From Trichinella spiralis (lineage: Eukaryota > Nematoda > Enoplea > Trichinellida > Trichinellidae), in contig CM012954.1 in NCBI GenBank assembly GCA_000181795.3, positions 5,878,229 through 5,942,228 on the forward strand: DNA of 64,000 nt, read 5' to 3'. The position numbers were made by a program, and so were the translations under genes. How positions within the stretch are numbered: position 1 is the first letter of the stretch; the number at the start of each line of letters is the position of its first letter. This document shows, one piece after another, positions 9,393 to 22,250 of this stretch. The notes under the pieces are model-generated. The model was not told the DNA's origin. It ran no database searches and saw nothing but the letters and a program-made list of their open reading frames with translations.

Positions 9393-12300
9393 TCAACCAA
9401 TCAACCATGCACCGAAAACGAATGCAACCACAGAGCTGCAGAACAGTGAAGGCGACTGGCGTGCTTGGATTGCCAAATTGCAGCCGTCGGTGCTGCAAGT
9501 TTGCACGCAACCGCTGAAATAATGCTCGTCGAGTATAAAATGACCGCAGTGACTCATGCGCACAATTTCGGTATCTGCCGTCAACGACCCGCTGTCCATT
9601 GCACACGTACGTACGACGACGGAAAAATTGCGATTCGCAGCTGCAACACAATTTTCATGTACGCAATCATCGCGAACAAAATGCTACTTGACAATAAGTA
9701 AGTGTTTACTGTATTATAGTCAGTGCAATTCAAAAATGTTCAGTTTAAGTTGATTAGTGAATTTTAATTCCAAACGTATACTTTTTTTTAACTCTAAAAT
9801 ATACGAACGGATAGATTTTGCGTAAATGTTTTTTCTCTCAAGAATACTCATTTTCATTGAAATGAGAAAATCATCATGTTCTGATTTTCAAAAAATTTTT
9901 ATTGATTTTTAATTTTGAATACTAGCTTTTATTATGAAAGTGTATCATTGAGGGAAGATTATTTGTTTGCTTTTCTTGTTCTCTTGCTGCAACTTGAATG
10001 TCTTTATTTTAAAGCAAAACTAGCAGAAATTGTCTAGTTGTTTTCGCTTGTTATATACTTTTTCGAAAAGAATGAAAACAATGAACAGCAGTTGTCTTTT
10101 ATCAGTAGAAAATTTATTGAAAGTTGCAAAAAAGAGAAAATTCTTGAAAAGTTATTTGTATCTTTTATCTACTTTGTCAGCATATTATTTTATAATAATA
10201 TACTAGACGCTGGTGTTTTATTATTCTATTTAAGCTTATGGAGTTGAGTTTTTAAATTTATAATGCATCATAACCCCACCCTTTCAACATCCCAAACACA
10301 CACACACACACACACACAAGTACAACTTACTAGAAACACCGGAAACTTTGATGCAGTGGTCAGCGGGAAAATATCCCCGGCGATCCTTTCTGTAAGCCAT
10401 ACAGTCAGGTTGTAAATAATTCACTCCTGGATAGTCTGTATTGAACGTGTCCTCGCAGTATGGATCCGATCGATTTATCGAACTGCACACGTAGCATGTT
10501 AAGCAGAGACCTTTGAAATGGAAAAAAAGGAAGAAATTAGTTTAAATTGGCATAGAGAAAACAGGAAAATTAACATTCCCCCTTTTGCACTGTGCTTATT
10601 ATATTATGAAAAGAAAAGAAAATGAAAAGAGGAAATATTATTATTTCATTTTTTTCAATTGATAAACTTTTCATTGTCGCTGTTCACATATACGAGGGGT
10701 AGTGACGCGTTAGCATAGGACGATTCATTCTTTCATCTTCTATTTTATAAATTTTCCCATTCACGCTGAGATTTGTGAATTTAATATTTTGCTCGTCGTC
10801 GATGATTCACAGCTTTTATGCAATACTATTATTTCATCTATTTATGATTATTTTAATTTCAATCGGTTTTTTGTGTATTATTTGATGATTTTTCGGTGTT
10901 GTGGAATTGGAATTTGTGAAAGGGTAATTTTAGTAAAATAATGTACAAAATCGATCGACTTGGCCTCCATTTTGACAATTCACATCTATAATATAGTTGT
11001 GACCAGGATTGTCGGTTTTTAATCAGGGTGATTAAAAATTGCCGCTTTTCTCCAACCTTGTTGTAATCAATATCGATCAATTTCTTTTTTACTACTCGAA
11101 TACAAACGATAGCATCAGGGATGTTCTACTTCTACTTTATCTTCTTCTTCATTTTTGTGAATAGAAAGCACAAGCTTTTCTGCTGCTGCTGCTAATTTTG
11201 CCGGAAAGAGATGTATCGATTTGCGCGGCACTTGATTCCAGAAAGCAATAGCTAACCGGGCTTGTGCATTGGTTTTGCTTTTTCTTTCGTGATGTCACTT
11301 TCACTTCCTCTTTTTATTTATTTATATTTTTTTATTGATTGACTTACTGACTCACTGATTGATATAAATTCCTTTTTAAGGTGTGTTCATGGGGTTTGAT
11401 GTTTTTTTTCACATTCATTTTTGAATTTTTCTCTTCTCTTCTAAAATACACACAACAATCTCGACGGATTTTCAAATTCAAAAAAAACAACTACAACACA
11501 CACATAATAAGATTAAATGGGGGAAATTTGAAATATTTTTCACCAATTAACCCAATTGTTATTGGTGAGCTGCGTTTCTCGAGTCTACATGCTTCTTTTT
11601 TGTGCATGCATAATTGATTCATTTGTCATTTCATGAGGCAGCAACATTTTTTTCACGTTGTTTGATAAAAGTGAATCTTTCGTCGAAGGAAATAATGAAC
11701 TAAACTTTCGTTGAGAAAAAAAGTAAATTCAGTTTCAAATTTTGTATCAACTCTTTTACAACGTCAGTCGATTTTATTATTTATTATACAAGTGAAAAAA
11801 ATGTGCTCATACGATGCTTCTTCTTCTTCTTCTTCTTCTCACATCAAGTGGTTCGTTTTCACGCTCAAATGAAAGTGAACTTGAGGCCAAATCGATTCGT
11901 GACATGGGATATAGCTTTGGATAATTTTATTTATTTATTTATTATTATTTATATTTCCAATGAATTCCAATGTTTGAAGCGAATGTTCATGCTTGCTTGA
12001 TTGCTATTTCTGGCGGTGATTTCGTAAATGATCAACAACAAACAAATTAATAAAATATCGATTTTGCCATTTGAAAATTTCATAATAATAATAATAAGAA
12101 TATATTTGTAAAATTGACATCTTGATAAATAATTTTTCCAATCAATATATAGAATGATGAAAATAATTTTCCCTCTTGTCTGATTTTCTCGGTCAAATGT
12201 TGTCGTTTATTATTTTATGAACAAGTTGAAAAAATTTCACTCGCATTTCGCAGCATAGTCGACACACGTATAGTAGAAGTATCCATTCACTATTGCTGGT

Positions 12301-12896
12301 GATGAGTGATATTTTTGTCAGTTTAAATTATCCTACTTGTGTACAGAATGTGTACATTCGCGCTCTTAGTTGGAAAAGGAAAATTGTTCAATCCGCCGGA
12401 TCAAGTGTCCCATTGGAAGCGACACGTGACTTGAACATTTGAACGGTGCTAATTACAAACTTGCAAGGTTTGCATGCGGGCGGCTTTGATCGATCGATCG
12501 GAGCTTTGTTTATCTTGTTATAAGCTGGGAAACAAGTGCAAAAGAGGTCGAATGGATAATTGAAAAGAATAATTTTTGTAAATGCCACAGTTTGAAAATG
12601 AAAGAAGAAAAAAGTTTATATAAAAAGATTTGCAGTGAAGAAAAGGATTTTCTGCCGAGGTGCTTGTTGTTGTTGTTTTTTTTTGTCTGCATGATTTGAA
12701 ATGATCCATCAAAAAGCAGAAAATATTGTACAGAAAGACAATTTCCATAACACACAAGCACAGTGAGTGGGATCAACAGCGGGGAAAATGATTATTATGT
12801 AAAAAATATTAATGTGAATTTACCTGCGGGTAAGAGAAGAAGCACGGCAGTGACGAGAACGACGCTCAACGAGCTTCTTTGTACAATCCATCCCAT
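9393..12896 (-). CDS. Ly6/Quiver-type GPI-anchored three-finger protein
   Basis: Three minus-strand exons join in phase: 12824-12896, 10331-10510 and 9393-9640, giving 166 residues. Exon 1 encodes only a signal peptide (MGWIVQRSS, then a run of V and L, ending LLLLPAG). Exon 2 starts the mature chain with LCLTCYVCSS and runs to GYFPADHCIKVSGVS. Exon 3 holds the last cysteines (RTCAMDSG, MSHCGHF, GCVQTCSTDGCN) and ends in a hydrophobic tail that fits a GPI-anchor signal. The CYVCSS opening, the RxGYFPADHCIKVSG centre and the final DGCN are typical of invertebrate Ly6 proteins (Quiver/Sleepless, Boudin, Crooked). Drosophila Quiver has 158 residues and modulates K+ channels and nicotinic receptors; other members organise septate junctions. 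The specific role here cannot be read from sequence. Exon 1 was accepted because its donor phase (one base) matches exon 2 exactly. Confidence 0.85.
9641..10330 (-). other. intron 2 of the Ly6/Quiver gene
   Basis: 690-bp AT-rich intron with GTAAGT donor and TTGCAG acceptor on the minus strand. It contains a CA dinucleotide run at about 10299-10318, 5 bp from the donor. No other feature is visible. Confidence 0.7.
10511..12823 (-). other. intron 1 of the Ly6/Quiver gene
   Basis: 2313-bp intron separating the signal-peptide exon from the three-finger exons. It is AT-rich with a TTC run near 11816-11838 and an ATA run near 12085-12096. The palindromic ATCGATCGAT near 12490 is the only tidy motif noticed. 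No coding exon in phase was found inside it. Confidence 0.6.
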
Positions 12897-13062
12897 ACTA
12901 TTTTTTTGTCAACCTTGGCAATGGTCTTCTGAATCCCATAGCAGTGAACGATTGGAACTGCTGGCAGGGCGTGGACAAAGCAGAAATACAGAGAAAGAGA
13001 CAGAGGTGTGTTGTGTTTTGATCTTCTTTGTTCGATTTCAAACCTAGCTGCTGTGTGGAAAG

Positions 13063-13160
13063 CTGAAGAAGCAGCAGCAATAAGCAGCAGCAGCAGCAGC
13101 AGCAGCAGCAATAAGCAGCAGCAGTAGCAGCAATGGCAACTGCAGCCAGCAGCAATAAGC
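13063..13160. repeat. CAG triplet-repeat cluster
   Basis: Interrupted CAG/GCA runs, the longest at about 13085-13110, followed by a second block near 13112-13160. They sit about 170-260 bp upstream of the Ly6/Quiver start codon, on the opposite strand of its transcript. A frame of 71 codons reads through the 3' part but is mostly repeat-derived, so I do not call a gene. Confidence 0.8.
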
Positions 13161-13343
13161 AGCAGCAGTTGGTCAAAAGGCGGCAGTCAGATAGACTTTT
13201 ACAACCTAAAGAACCGCCTATCTCTCTTTCTCTATTGGAGCATGAATACTTTTCAGCACAATCTATACTGAACGGACGAGACGATAACGAGGCAGACGAA
13301 CAGACGATCGAATCTTATGCCAAGCTAGAATCATCATCATCAC

Positions 13344-13345
<2 letters not shown>

Positions 13346-13382
<37 letters not shown>
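13346..13382. repeat. (ATA)n microsatellite
   Basis: About eleven tandem ATA units, flanked by a short TCA run on the left and ATCATGATCATCG on the right. Confidence 0.9.
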
Positions 13383-16300
13383 CATGATCATCGTTTGCAA
13401 GATGAACTTGTTGTCAGAATTACTAAAAGCGGCGGCAATCTGTTCGTTCGTTCGTTTATCGTTGAACAATGCAACGGTCTTTTGTCATCGATTGACCACC
13501 ACAAAGCACAAGGTGCTGCTGAACAATGCGCTTGGTCACTACTGTCTTGACCAGTTGTCCAGAAGCTCAGCATCTCTACTGATGCTATTTATCAGAACAT
13601 AGCTTGATTTAAGATTAACTCGCAAACAAACAATTTATAGCTAGATGATATTCTATTTTCCGGTTCAGTTAGCTGTGTACTTTTACTTAACGGCTGAGAT
13701 CGGCTAATAAAATTATTTCCTCATCTCTTCCTTTCTCTTATCAATCATATTTCACTTTCATGTACTGGATGAGAAAATTATTTGACTTTTTTTCTCTTTT
13801 CACTTTAAACTATAATCAATTTTATTAGATGCTTTATCACTGAACGTAAACGAATTTAATGTGTTGTTTGTTGTTGTTGTTGTGTGGTCACGTTGTGATT
13901 TTTTTTTCTCAACCTTAACAAAGTTGCGCCGAATGTTGTTGCAGGATATCCAGTTTATTCAGAATTGCTTCTTCAGATGCTTTCACAGAAAATAAAACCA
14001 GAAAAAAAAGAGGCTATTCAAATCAGGGGAATTATATACTTCGAGTGAGTTGTTAGTTTTCGTTTTTGCGGTTATTTCTTCGATGTTAATGATGGGCTTG
14101 TTGAGGAAATAACGAACGAATTGCGGTTCTGTTGCTGCATTCTATCACTTTATTGTAATGGCTTGATGTGTGTTTTATTAATTAATTTTTTCTTTTCTCG
14201 TCAAATCGAAAGTCTGTTGTCAACTGTATTTTATTCTCCTTTATTCAACTCTGTCTTCAAAGTTTTCCAGTGGATATGTTTCGTTAAGCGCTTCATTGTT
14301 TCGTGTTAGCTTCTGTTCAAAATGCATAAAATTTTATTACAATTTATGAATAATCATTTCGAAAATTACATTGATTTTTCACTTCTTTTCATAAATATTG
14401 TAAATTGTTTCCTCCTGCGTTGTAGCACCAATCACTCGTACAGACAAAGAGGAGGACGTTTTGCGTGTGCAAACACAAACGCCAACGAACACATCTAGCT
14501 AACTTGTTTAATGCTTGAAAAGTTATTGAAAAAAAAAGAATTTTTTTTCATCAAAAAAATTTCACAAATTCACATTCATTTTCATCATGTTCGATATTTT
14601 TTATCGATTTTAGTCGAATGGTATTTGGTATTTAAATAAATTTTTTTGCAAATTTGAAAAGCAGGTTCTTTTGAAAAATTTATTCGATATTTCAAAGTAT
14701 TTTGTTGTTTAATTTTTATGTTAATTATTTAAATGTATTTTAAATTAAGAATTTTTTTTAATTTACGGCTCAAACTTAAGATTTTGTTTAAAATTGTGGC
14801 ATGTTTTAATTTATACAGAATGCCAGTACCGGATTTGGAATTTGCAAGTATTACATCTCTACTGTATTAAGATTCTGTTACAAAGTTGAGAATTAAATTT
14901 TGCATAGTTAACAGTTGCTTTGGTTTTTTTCTTATTAAATCATATTTTTTAATGTGATGATGAATTAGCAGCTTTTCAGTAGAACAAAGAATCCAAATTG
15001 ATTGTTAACCAAAATGCGATAACAGAGCAGGTCTTCAGATAAGGAGCGTAGAATAAGATGAAATAGACGGTGGGATAAGATGAAAGGTTCTGAATATTGA
15101 GGTTTTAAAATCAAATATATTAGCAGCAGTTGATTCGACTGTTGTCAATAGCTGATGAATCAGAAGTGTATCAGTTTGTGAGATTGTTGTTTCTAAAGGC
15201 CCATCTGCGAAGCTGTGCGCATATTGTCATGTGTGTGTATGTATGTAATAAGTTGTTCAACTCATCAGAAGCCTAATCTTACATTTCAGTGTCGGTTTCA
15301 GTAAATTGTAATACCGTCATAATTGCATTTGCTAGCGGTCAAAGTGGATTAGTAATTGATGTACAGACAGTGTAAAGAAACGCATCGGTCCAGGATGATC
15401 GACTGATGCGACAAAATGCAGCAGTTTTTAACAATGACAACTACTTTGGTAAAATTAACTGCAAAAAATAATATGTAAAATTTTAAGGAATGTGATTTAA
15501 TAATGATAATAATAATAATAAGGAGAGAACTGATTAAGTAAGAAATATTGCAAATAGAGATTGGTATACAAAACTAATATAAAAGTAATTAATAATAATA
15601 AAAGAATACGAATGGTGATTTTTTAAATGTCATTTGATGATGATTAACAAAGGGAAACATTTTCAAAGGAGCAAAATGTATATATTTATATATTTTGATT
15701 AAAATTCAGTACAAAATGCAACCATTCACGAGCTTGTCATTGTTAAATGGCCAAGTCCCAAATGATTGGAAACATACCGCGTAATCGAGTGAATCTATCA
15801 CGGTGAAAATTGATTCTGCTTCACAATTGTAATGCGCTTTTGCGCCATCCATTTTGACTGTTAATTGACGACGAAAATGAAACTTTGCAACGTCAGATTT
15901 CAATTTGACGCCTGTGCGCCAAATAAGCCTTTTCAATACAATAATCAAATTTTTCACTTTCTTACTGTTTATAAATACCGATATTTTGTACATAAATTTG
16001 CATATTAGGGAATTATTGATACAAGTAATTGTTGTGCTGTTGAATTTTGATTTGCTTTTTCTTTTTGTTTTAGACAAACGAAAAAAAAGATAATCAAAAT
16101 TCAAACAGATCAACCTTACAAGTAACAGTGATCACAACGACGACAGTGCATTGGATATTTCTAGCTTTCACAATGTTAGGCGCGTGCAGTTGGAAAATTT
16201 CCTCATCGAATGATGAAGAATTAATTTATTTTCAAGAAATTGATAAATGACGGTTACTTGCTTGAATTGCATTCAACGAAAATGTCTACAACAAATCCCA

Positions 16301-18179
16301 ACAAGCTATATTATAAAGTTTGTCTTTTTGTCTCAGGGATTTTTTTGCTTTGCATAAACTCTGGCATGAAAATGTCGTTTGAAAAGTTGGCGTGGGATTG
16401 GCATTTTTATTTGCAGTGCTGTCAATCTATCCTTATCCTGTCTGTAAATGACCACCGCTGATGACATGGTACTTGGATCAAAAGTGGTGGAGAAGTTTTG
16501 ATCTGATTGACGTAACACCAATCGTGTCGACAATGACGACAAAGCGAGCAGAAATCACGCGTAGCTCACTGTGAAATTCGACTTCAAAAATAACCCACAT
16601 TCAAGGTGAAATCGATGAATTGAATATGTTGCAAAATTTGCATGCATATTTATGATAATTCATTGATGAAACGTAAGTGAAACTGCTTCATTTGCGCATG
16701 TGATCTTATTAAATTTTAAACAGTTGACAGATCAACAGCGTGATTTGAAAAAGTAATCATGAATGTTGTTTTTTTTATTTGTTAATAATTTTTTTAAATG
16801 AAATTATTCAATTTAGGAAAAATAAGTGAAATTCAGAAAGAAGAAGAAGAAGAAAAAAAATACAAACTTCAATTTTAACAATTATTTGTAAATGGTTTGT
16901 ATAAACTGGTTATATAAATATTTAAGTCGATTTTCTAATTTATGTAAAAGTAATTGGCTTGGCTCCCCTCTGGTAATTTACTTGATTAAATCAAATTGTT
17001 ACAGTACTTTTAGGTGTTCACAAACACTTCTTGCTGGCGGCTACCGATGAAGCTGGCAATGAAAAGATTGCACCTGGCCAAAATGGGCTTTCGTTCGTTG
17101 ATATGGATTTTGCTAGCTTTTTCATAGGCAATTTCCATCACCTTGTTTCACCTTCCGGCATTGGGCAGTTCTTTCGACAAAGTTGTTAAAGATTTTATAA
17201 TTTATCTTGGGAAATGAAGAAATAAAAAAAGATTTAAATTTGAAAAAATTGTACATTTATATCATGTGCAAACAATTTATTGAAAATTAATCGAGCCAGA
17301 TGAATTCAAGCAACTTGACGTAGGTGGTTTGATTTATTGGCATTGAAAATTTGCATAGAAAATGTTAAATGTGAAGAAAGCGGGCGACAATTTTTCGAAC
17401 CCTTTTTCTTTTAATTTATAATACAGATCAAATTTGCCTATTTTCAATATTCACACGAACAATACAAAAGTTATTATTTAAATAATAATTGAAAATTTAC
17501 GTTGTACAATGATAATAATAGTAATACTGTTAAGTTGGGCGCACGGGCGTGCTTTCATCAAAACAAGTTTCAATTCATTTATTTAACATTAATTAATTAA
17601 TTAATTTTGCAATTGTATATTTTCTTTTCAAATCAACTTATTAGAGCTGTTGTGAAATTTCAAATATGATTTCTTTGCTAGAGAAAGAAAATTTCCCATT
17701 TCAACTTCCGTTCAATCTTTTTGCGCATTGCTGAAGAAGCAGAGGACAGGTTTATGCAAATTTTTTACAAATCAATTTTCGCACCTTTCAGTTAACTGAG
17801 ACAGTTTCAGTTTGGATCAGTGGCCGATTGGTGATGGCACTGAGTAAAGCAACAGAGAAGATGGAAGAAGCATCAGTTGGCATTTAACAAAATTATGGGA
17901 CGGCAGTTCACTGAAATGATTTGAAAAATGTTTTGGTAAGTGGACATATTGTATATTTTTAATAATTAATAAATTGAAAAATTGAAATCAACATTAATTC
18001 TATTTGAATATTTTTCTTCCTTTTTCACGTTGTTGTTTGTACAATTGTTGTGGCATTTTTTCACTTTGTCGATAGCAGAGAAAAAAGCAATCAGAGAAGA
18101 TGAATGAGATGGAAATTGTAAATAGCAGGAAATTTGCAAGCTTGGAAATCCCATTTTCAATATTTATTTGAAACAATTA
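13383..18179. other. AT-rich intergenic DNA with two orphan exon-like frames
   Basis: No complete gene is visible. Two stretches look unlike the rest. At 15706-15900 (minus) an open frame carries KFHFRRQLTVKMDGAKAHYN followed by cysteine-containing sequence. At 17014-17189 (plus) an acceptor-like TTTTAG opens 58 codons beginning HKHFLLAATDEAGNEKIAPG and ending in TAA. Neither is recognised and neither has a matching partner exon, so they may be relics or chance. The rest is AT-rich with short AAT repeats. Confidence 0.3.
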
Positions 18180-18640
18180 ATGGTCGTCAGCGGGGGGTGG
18201 GGTAAAAGGAGGTGGAGGGGGAGGGGGAGGAGGAGCTGAAGGAAGGACAGTGGATGGATGGATGGATGGATGGGTGTGGAGTGCGGTGCGGTGAAGATTG
18301 ATCACAGAAGCTACAACAACGATCGTATTACATTGGCGGTCGATCCGAGAACGCGTCCCAAGAACGGATTAGTCAAATCAGGGGGGAGCGTTGACAAGAT
18401 GATTGACGGGCACCGCTTTTGGCTAGGCTGACCAAGCAAGAGCCGCTCGGTTTGGGGTAAATGAAAGCGCGTTGACACGTTGTTGTGTTGAATCAAGTGG
18501 CCGGTCGGTCAGACCGCTTTCACAAGCAAATGCAATTAGCTGTCGAAATTAGCGCTAGCCGCCAAGATGTGCCGTCAAGAGGCATTTCGTGATTAAATGC
18601 CGCGCGCTTCCAACACCAACACCTTGCTCAAGCTGAAATT
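18180..18640. other. GC-rich non-coding island with purine tract
   Basis: Base composition jumps here relative to the flanks. A G-rich tract at about 18190-18240 has several runs of four to six G, enough for a possible G-quadruplex. A GGAT tetranucleotide run follows at about 18252-18272. Next come about 350 bp of mixed, CpG-containing sequence with homeodomain-like TAATTAGC/CAATTAGC words near 18533. No frame in it looks like a protein, so a distal regulatory element is the most natural reading. Confidence 0.4.
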
Positions 18641-19320
18641 TTATTATCCGTATGAAAATAATGATTACGGCCGTCTCTGATTACAGTATGCATTTTAAGA
18701 CCGGCCAACCAATCGATCACATTGAACAAGAAGAGATTTTTTCTTTACCACCAGCAAGCAAGCAACAAGAGCGATGTTGCCGGTCGACGAACGAACGCAC
18801 CGACGGACAGCAGCTAATTAGCATTCACTATTCGCGTGTGTATTCGAATTTCATTTGCAAATTTCAGCCAACCAACCCACCAATCAACCAACAGTCGAAA
18901 AAGTACTGCTTGAAAATATTGAAATATAATGCAGTTGTTTATTATAAATTCAGAAAAAAAACAAATGAAACTGTTGGTGGTCATTTGAATTAGCTTGAAA
19001 ATAGCTTGATTAGACAACAGCAGCGAAGAGTTAGTCTTCCGGATTCAAGGAACAATTCAATGATCCTCTTTACCAAACAAGTGGATGTTCAAATTGATTT
19101 TTAATATTATTTATTTGTAAAGTGATCGCTTGAATAGTGCCATTTTACGTGTAAAAAGTGTTTGTGTTTCTTTCAATGTGAACAGCAGTTGGAAATAAAT
19201 TGAACTCATTTCGATTTGTTGAATATGAAAAAGATAAAAAAAAATTTTCTTGAATCCAATAATAAAAAATATTATGAATTCTTGCCGAAAGGAAGCAATG
19301 AAAATGACCGTTAAACATTA

Positions 19321-19452
19321 ATGTCGACTTCTGTTATATTATCCCAAAGGCAGGTACGTCTTGCCCGAAACTATATTGATTTGGAAAATTCCAAATTTTC
19401 CACCTTTTCCGATATCACTTTTCAACGGGATATCTTGAGTAAAGTCGAGTAA
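19321..19452 (+). other. small unrecognised open frame (43 codons)
   Basis: An ATG at 19321 opens MSTSVILSQRQVRLARNYID and continues to a TAA at 19450-19452. The residues look protein-like and the sequence is less AT-rich than its surroundings. A GTACGT donor-like word lies 33 bases in, so the ATG could also start a short first exon. A longer frame on the opposite strand overlaps it (19339-19572). I cannot assign a function and am not sure it is translated. Confidence 0.2.
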
Positions 19453-22250
19453 AGCTTTCAGAAGTTGGTGAAAGTATTTGAAAGCTAATATCGGTGTATG
19501 TGTATGAGAAGAGGAAAGAATTATTATGCTCTGGTGTAAATCAGAGTGTGAAGAACACGACCAACGTGGCACGGTAATATTGTCATCGACAATCGGCAGA
19601 AGATCACGGTAGAATGTGCACCGACGTCAATTGATTCCCCTTGGGCATTTGACCGTCCATAATTTGCTTTTAACCAAAAAATTCTTTCCGTGCTCGTTGT
19701 CTCCGTTGAATTCACAGTACATGCGCATACAGAGAATTTGTTGTACCAGCTCGAGTTGTGCTGTTGTTGTTAATCGTCGGTGGCATATGTTGAAGTGTTG
19801 TTGGAAAATTTTAAACCACTTCCACTTTGTCACGTTGCACACTAATCCTCTGAGACTTGTAAACGTAAAACAGAACTTCACTAATCAAGAGATGAGTGTA
19901 AGTTTTAAATCATTCACATTCATTTTATCATCCTGATCACAACGGTCAACACATTGAGAAATTGAACAAAACAATTTGCATATGATAATTCTAAACACTA
20001 TGTGTTTGTTCAGTGGGCTTGGTTGTTGTACTGTGTTTGGATGCATCAGCGAAACAATTAAACTTTTATTTAACAAAAAAAGAGATACCTCTTTGAAAAA
20101 TGAATTTCATCAAAATTTGATTGCAGCAAGTACTTTTGAGTTTTTTATTTTGAAACATTAAACAATATATATTCAGTAAAAAAATATCCTTCACCTATAC
20201 TATAGATACATATATGGAAACAGTGAAATTATTTGAGAATTGTTTAAAAGCTTGACAGGAAAGCATCATCAATTGAATTTACGATTCATAATGAAGCAAT
20301 CATCCTGAACTAATAGTTCAATACGAAACAATAGATTATGGCAATAAGCTTTAAAAGAAGATATTCAAGCAGCAAAGCGTGAAAAATCTTTTCCGAGTAG
20401 AAATTATTTTATTGGTGTTTGCAATAAATTTGACATTCAACCAACTGTTTTTGCCAAGACGAAATAATTCGCAGGCAACTAACTGATTTTCAGCATCTTG
20501 TCAAAAATTCTGTGCTTCAACTATTCTGCTTTATTTATGGTGTTCAACTGTCAACATTTTAAACTTTTTTCACACAACATTTTCTTTTTTATTCAACTTG
20601 TTGCACCATACAAATTGTTGTTGTTGTTGCTGTTCATGATTGTGTAGCATTGCAATTTTGCTAAAGTAAGCACATTCAAACATTCAATTTATTTCATCTA
20701 AACTGCTCATTATTAATTGCACAACTTAACGGCTGAAAGGTTAGACTTTTATCAGGCAAAATAGAAGTGGTTCAAATTTTTAATAACGGCAATAATTTTA
20801 AAACAAATATAAACTATCAGAAAACGCAAATTAACATATTTTATTTATTGGCAAGTGTTTTGAAAAGGTCATTCATTCATTCAAGTTCTACACACTTTGG
20901 GAATTCATTTTCATTTATTCACAATTTATGACTGTCTTCGGCGTTTTGATTGTACTGCTTGAAGAGTATTTTCATTTCATCTGTATTTTTAAATTCAAAT
21001 TGACATTTAATTATACTGCTCTGACATGCAGCAGAACTTCTTATTATCATTTTTAGGCAACTGAACTTTTCCATGTTGTTTAAGTTGATCATACGCAGCC
21101 GATTTGCTTTTTCTTTTATTAAAAATGATATTGATAAAATGAAAATTATATCGAAAGAAATATTCAATAAAGCAAAATCCTAAGCAAAGCATGGAACAAC
21201 AAAATTCGAAAAACATTTCAATGAATAACCATTATTTAATAATATACCAATTTATGAATATGAATTTTTTTTATAGAGATGACCTGTATTTTTTCTTTCT
21301 TAATTGAAAATTACTGGAAATCTGTCTACTATATGTCTACTTTTGAGCTATGCTGCAAGTATGCAGTCGGTGGAGACGTTTTGGTTGGGTAAGAATGATA
21401 TCTGTTCCAATTTAAATTAAAAACCATTTAATCTTATCTTAGCTTATCAATTGCATGCAATCACTGTCGACCCTTCTTTTTCTAGTCACAGTAGTGAAAC
21501 CAAAAGATCTAAACAAGTATCGCCTGAACAGTTTTACATGATAATGAGGTTTAAATTAATAATAATAAACTGGACCAAATAAATGGACAAAAATCACTTC
21601 TCTGTGTCATTATCATTTCAAGAAATCATTATCAAATGGAACATGTCTTCTGCAGTGGTTATAGAGTACCTGTTTTAGACCAGATCGCAAATGGTCAGTA
21701 AATTCATCACATTTATTATGATGAATAGTGTTTATTATGAAAAAAAATTATGCTACGTTACGTTATGCAGACATTAATCTGCATTCTGGTGTAATTGACA
21801 AAGGTTTTTCAATAACAGAAACCGCATGTTACGAATGTACGTACAACTATGGTCAGTTAGTGAATTATTCATTAAGGCAGTTATCATCATGGTTTGCAGT
21901 TTTCAAATTTTTTGACAGTTGTAGCGTTGGAAAATGAAATTTTTACGCAAATGAACAACTATGCAAATGTTTCATGTTCACGGCAAACATTTATACAAGA
22001 TTGCGTTCTACATTCGAACGTTTAATTGAAATATGATCCCATTAAGCATAATTTTGAATAATTTCGAGTGCTTGAAGAAATGAGATTGCATGACGTTGAA
22101 AGTTAAATCTACATACAGCACTGTTTAGTGGCGAAAAGGGCAAACCAGAACAAACAAACAAGTCAATTTAATTAGCCCTTAACATAATCTGATGAAAGAG
22201 TGACTTGAATTTAAAAAAAAGATTTCAGAAATCGAAAACAAAAGAAACAA
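19453..22250. other. AT-rich intergenic DNA
   Basis: No gene recognised. Open frames here are short, low in information, and lack splice or start support. Confidence 0.5.

Noticed and set aside
12866-13176. Minus-strand leucine/alanine- and cysteine-rich frames that mimic signal peptides
   Set aside because: Produced by the CAG repeats; the real signal peptide is the in-phase exon at 12824-12896.
13133-13348. 71-codon plus-strand frame upstream of the Ly6/Quiver gene
   Set aside because: Mostly repeat-derived at its start and end, no splice support and no family resemblance.
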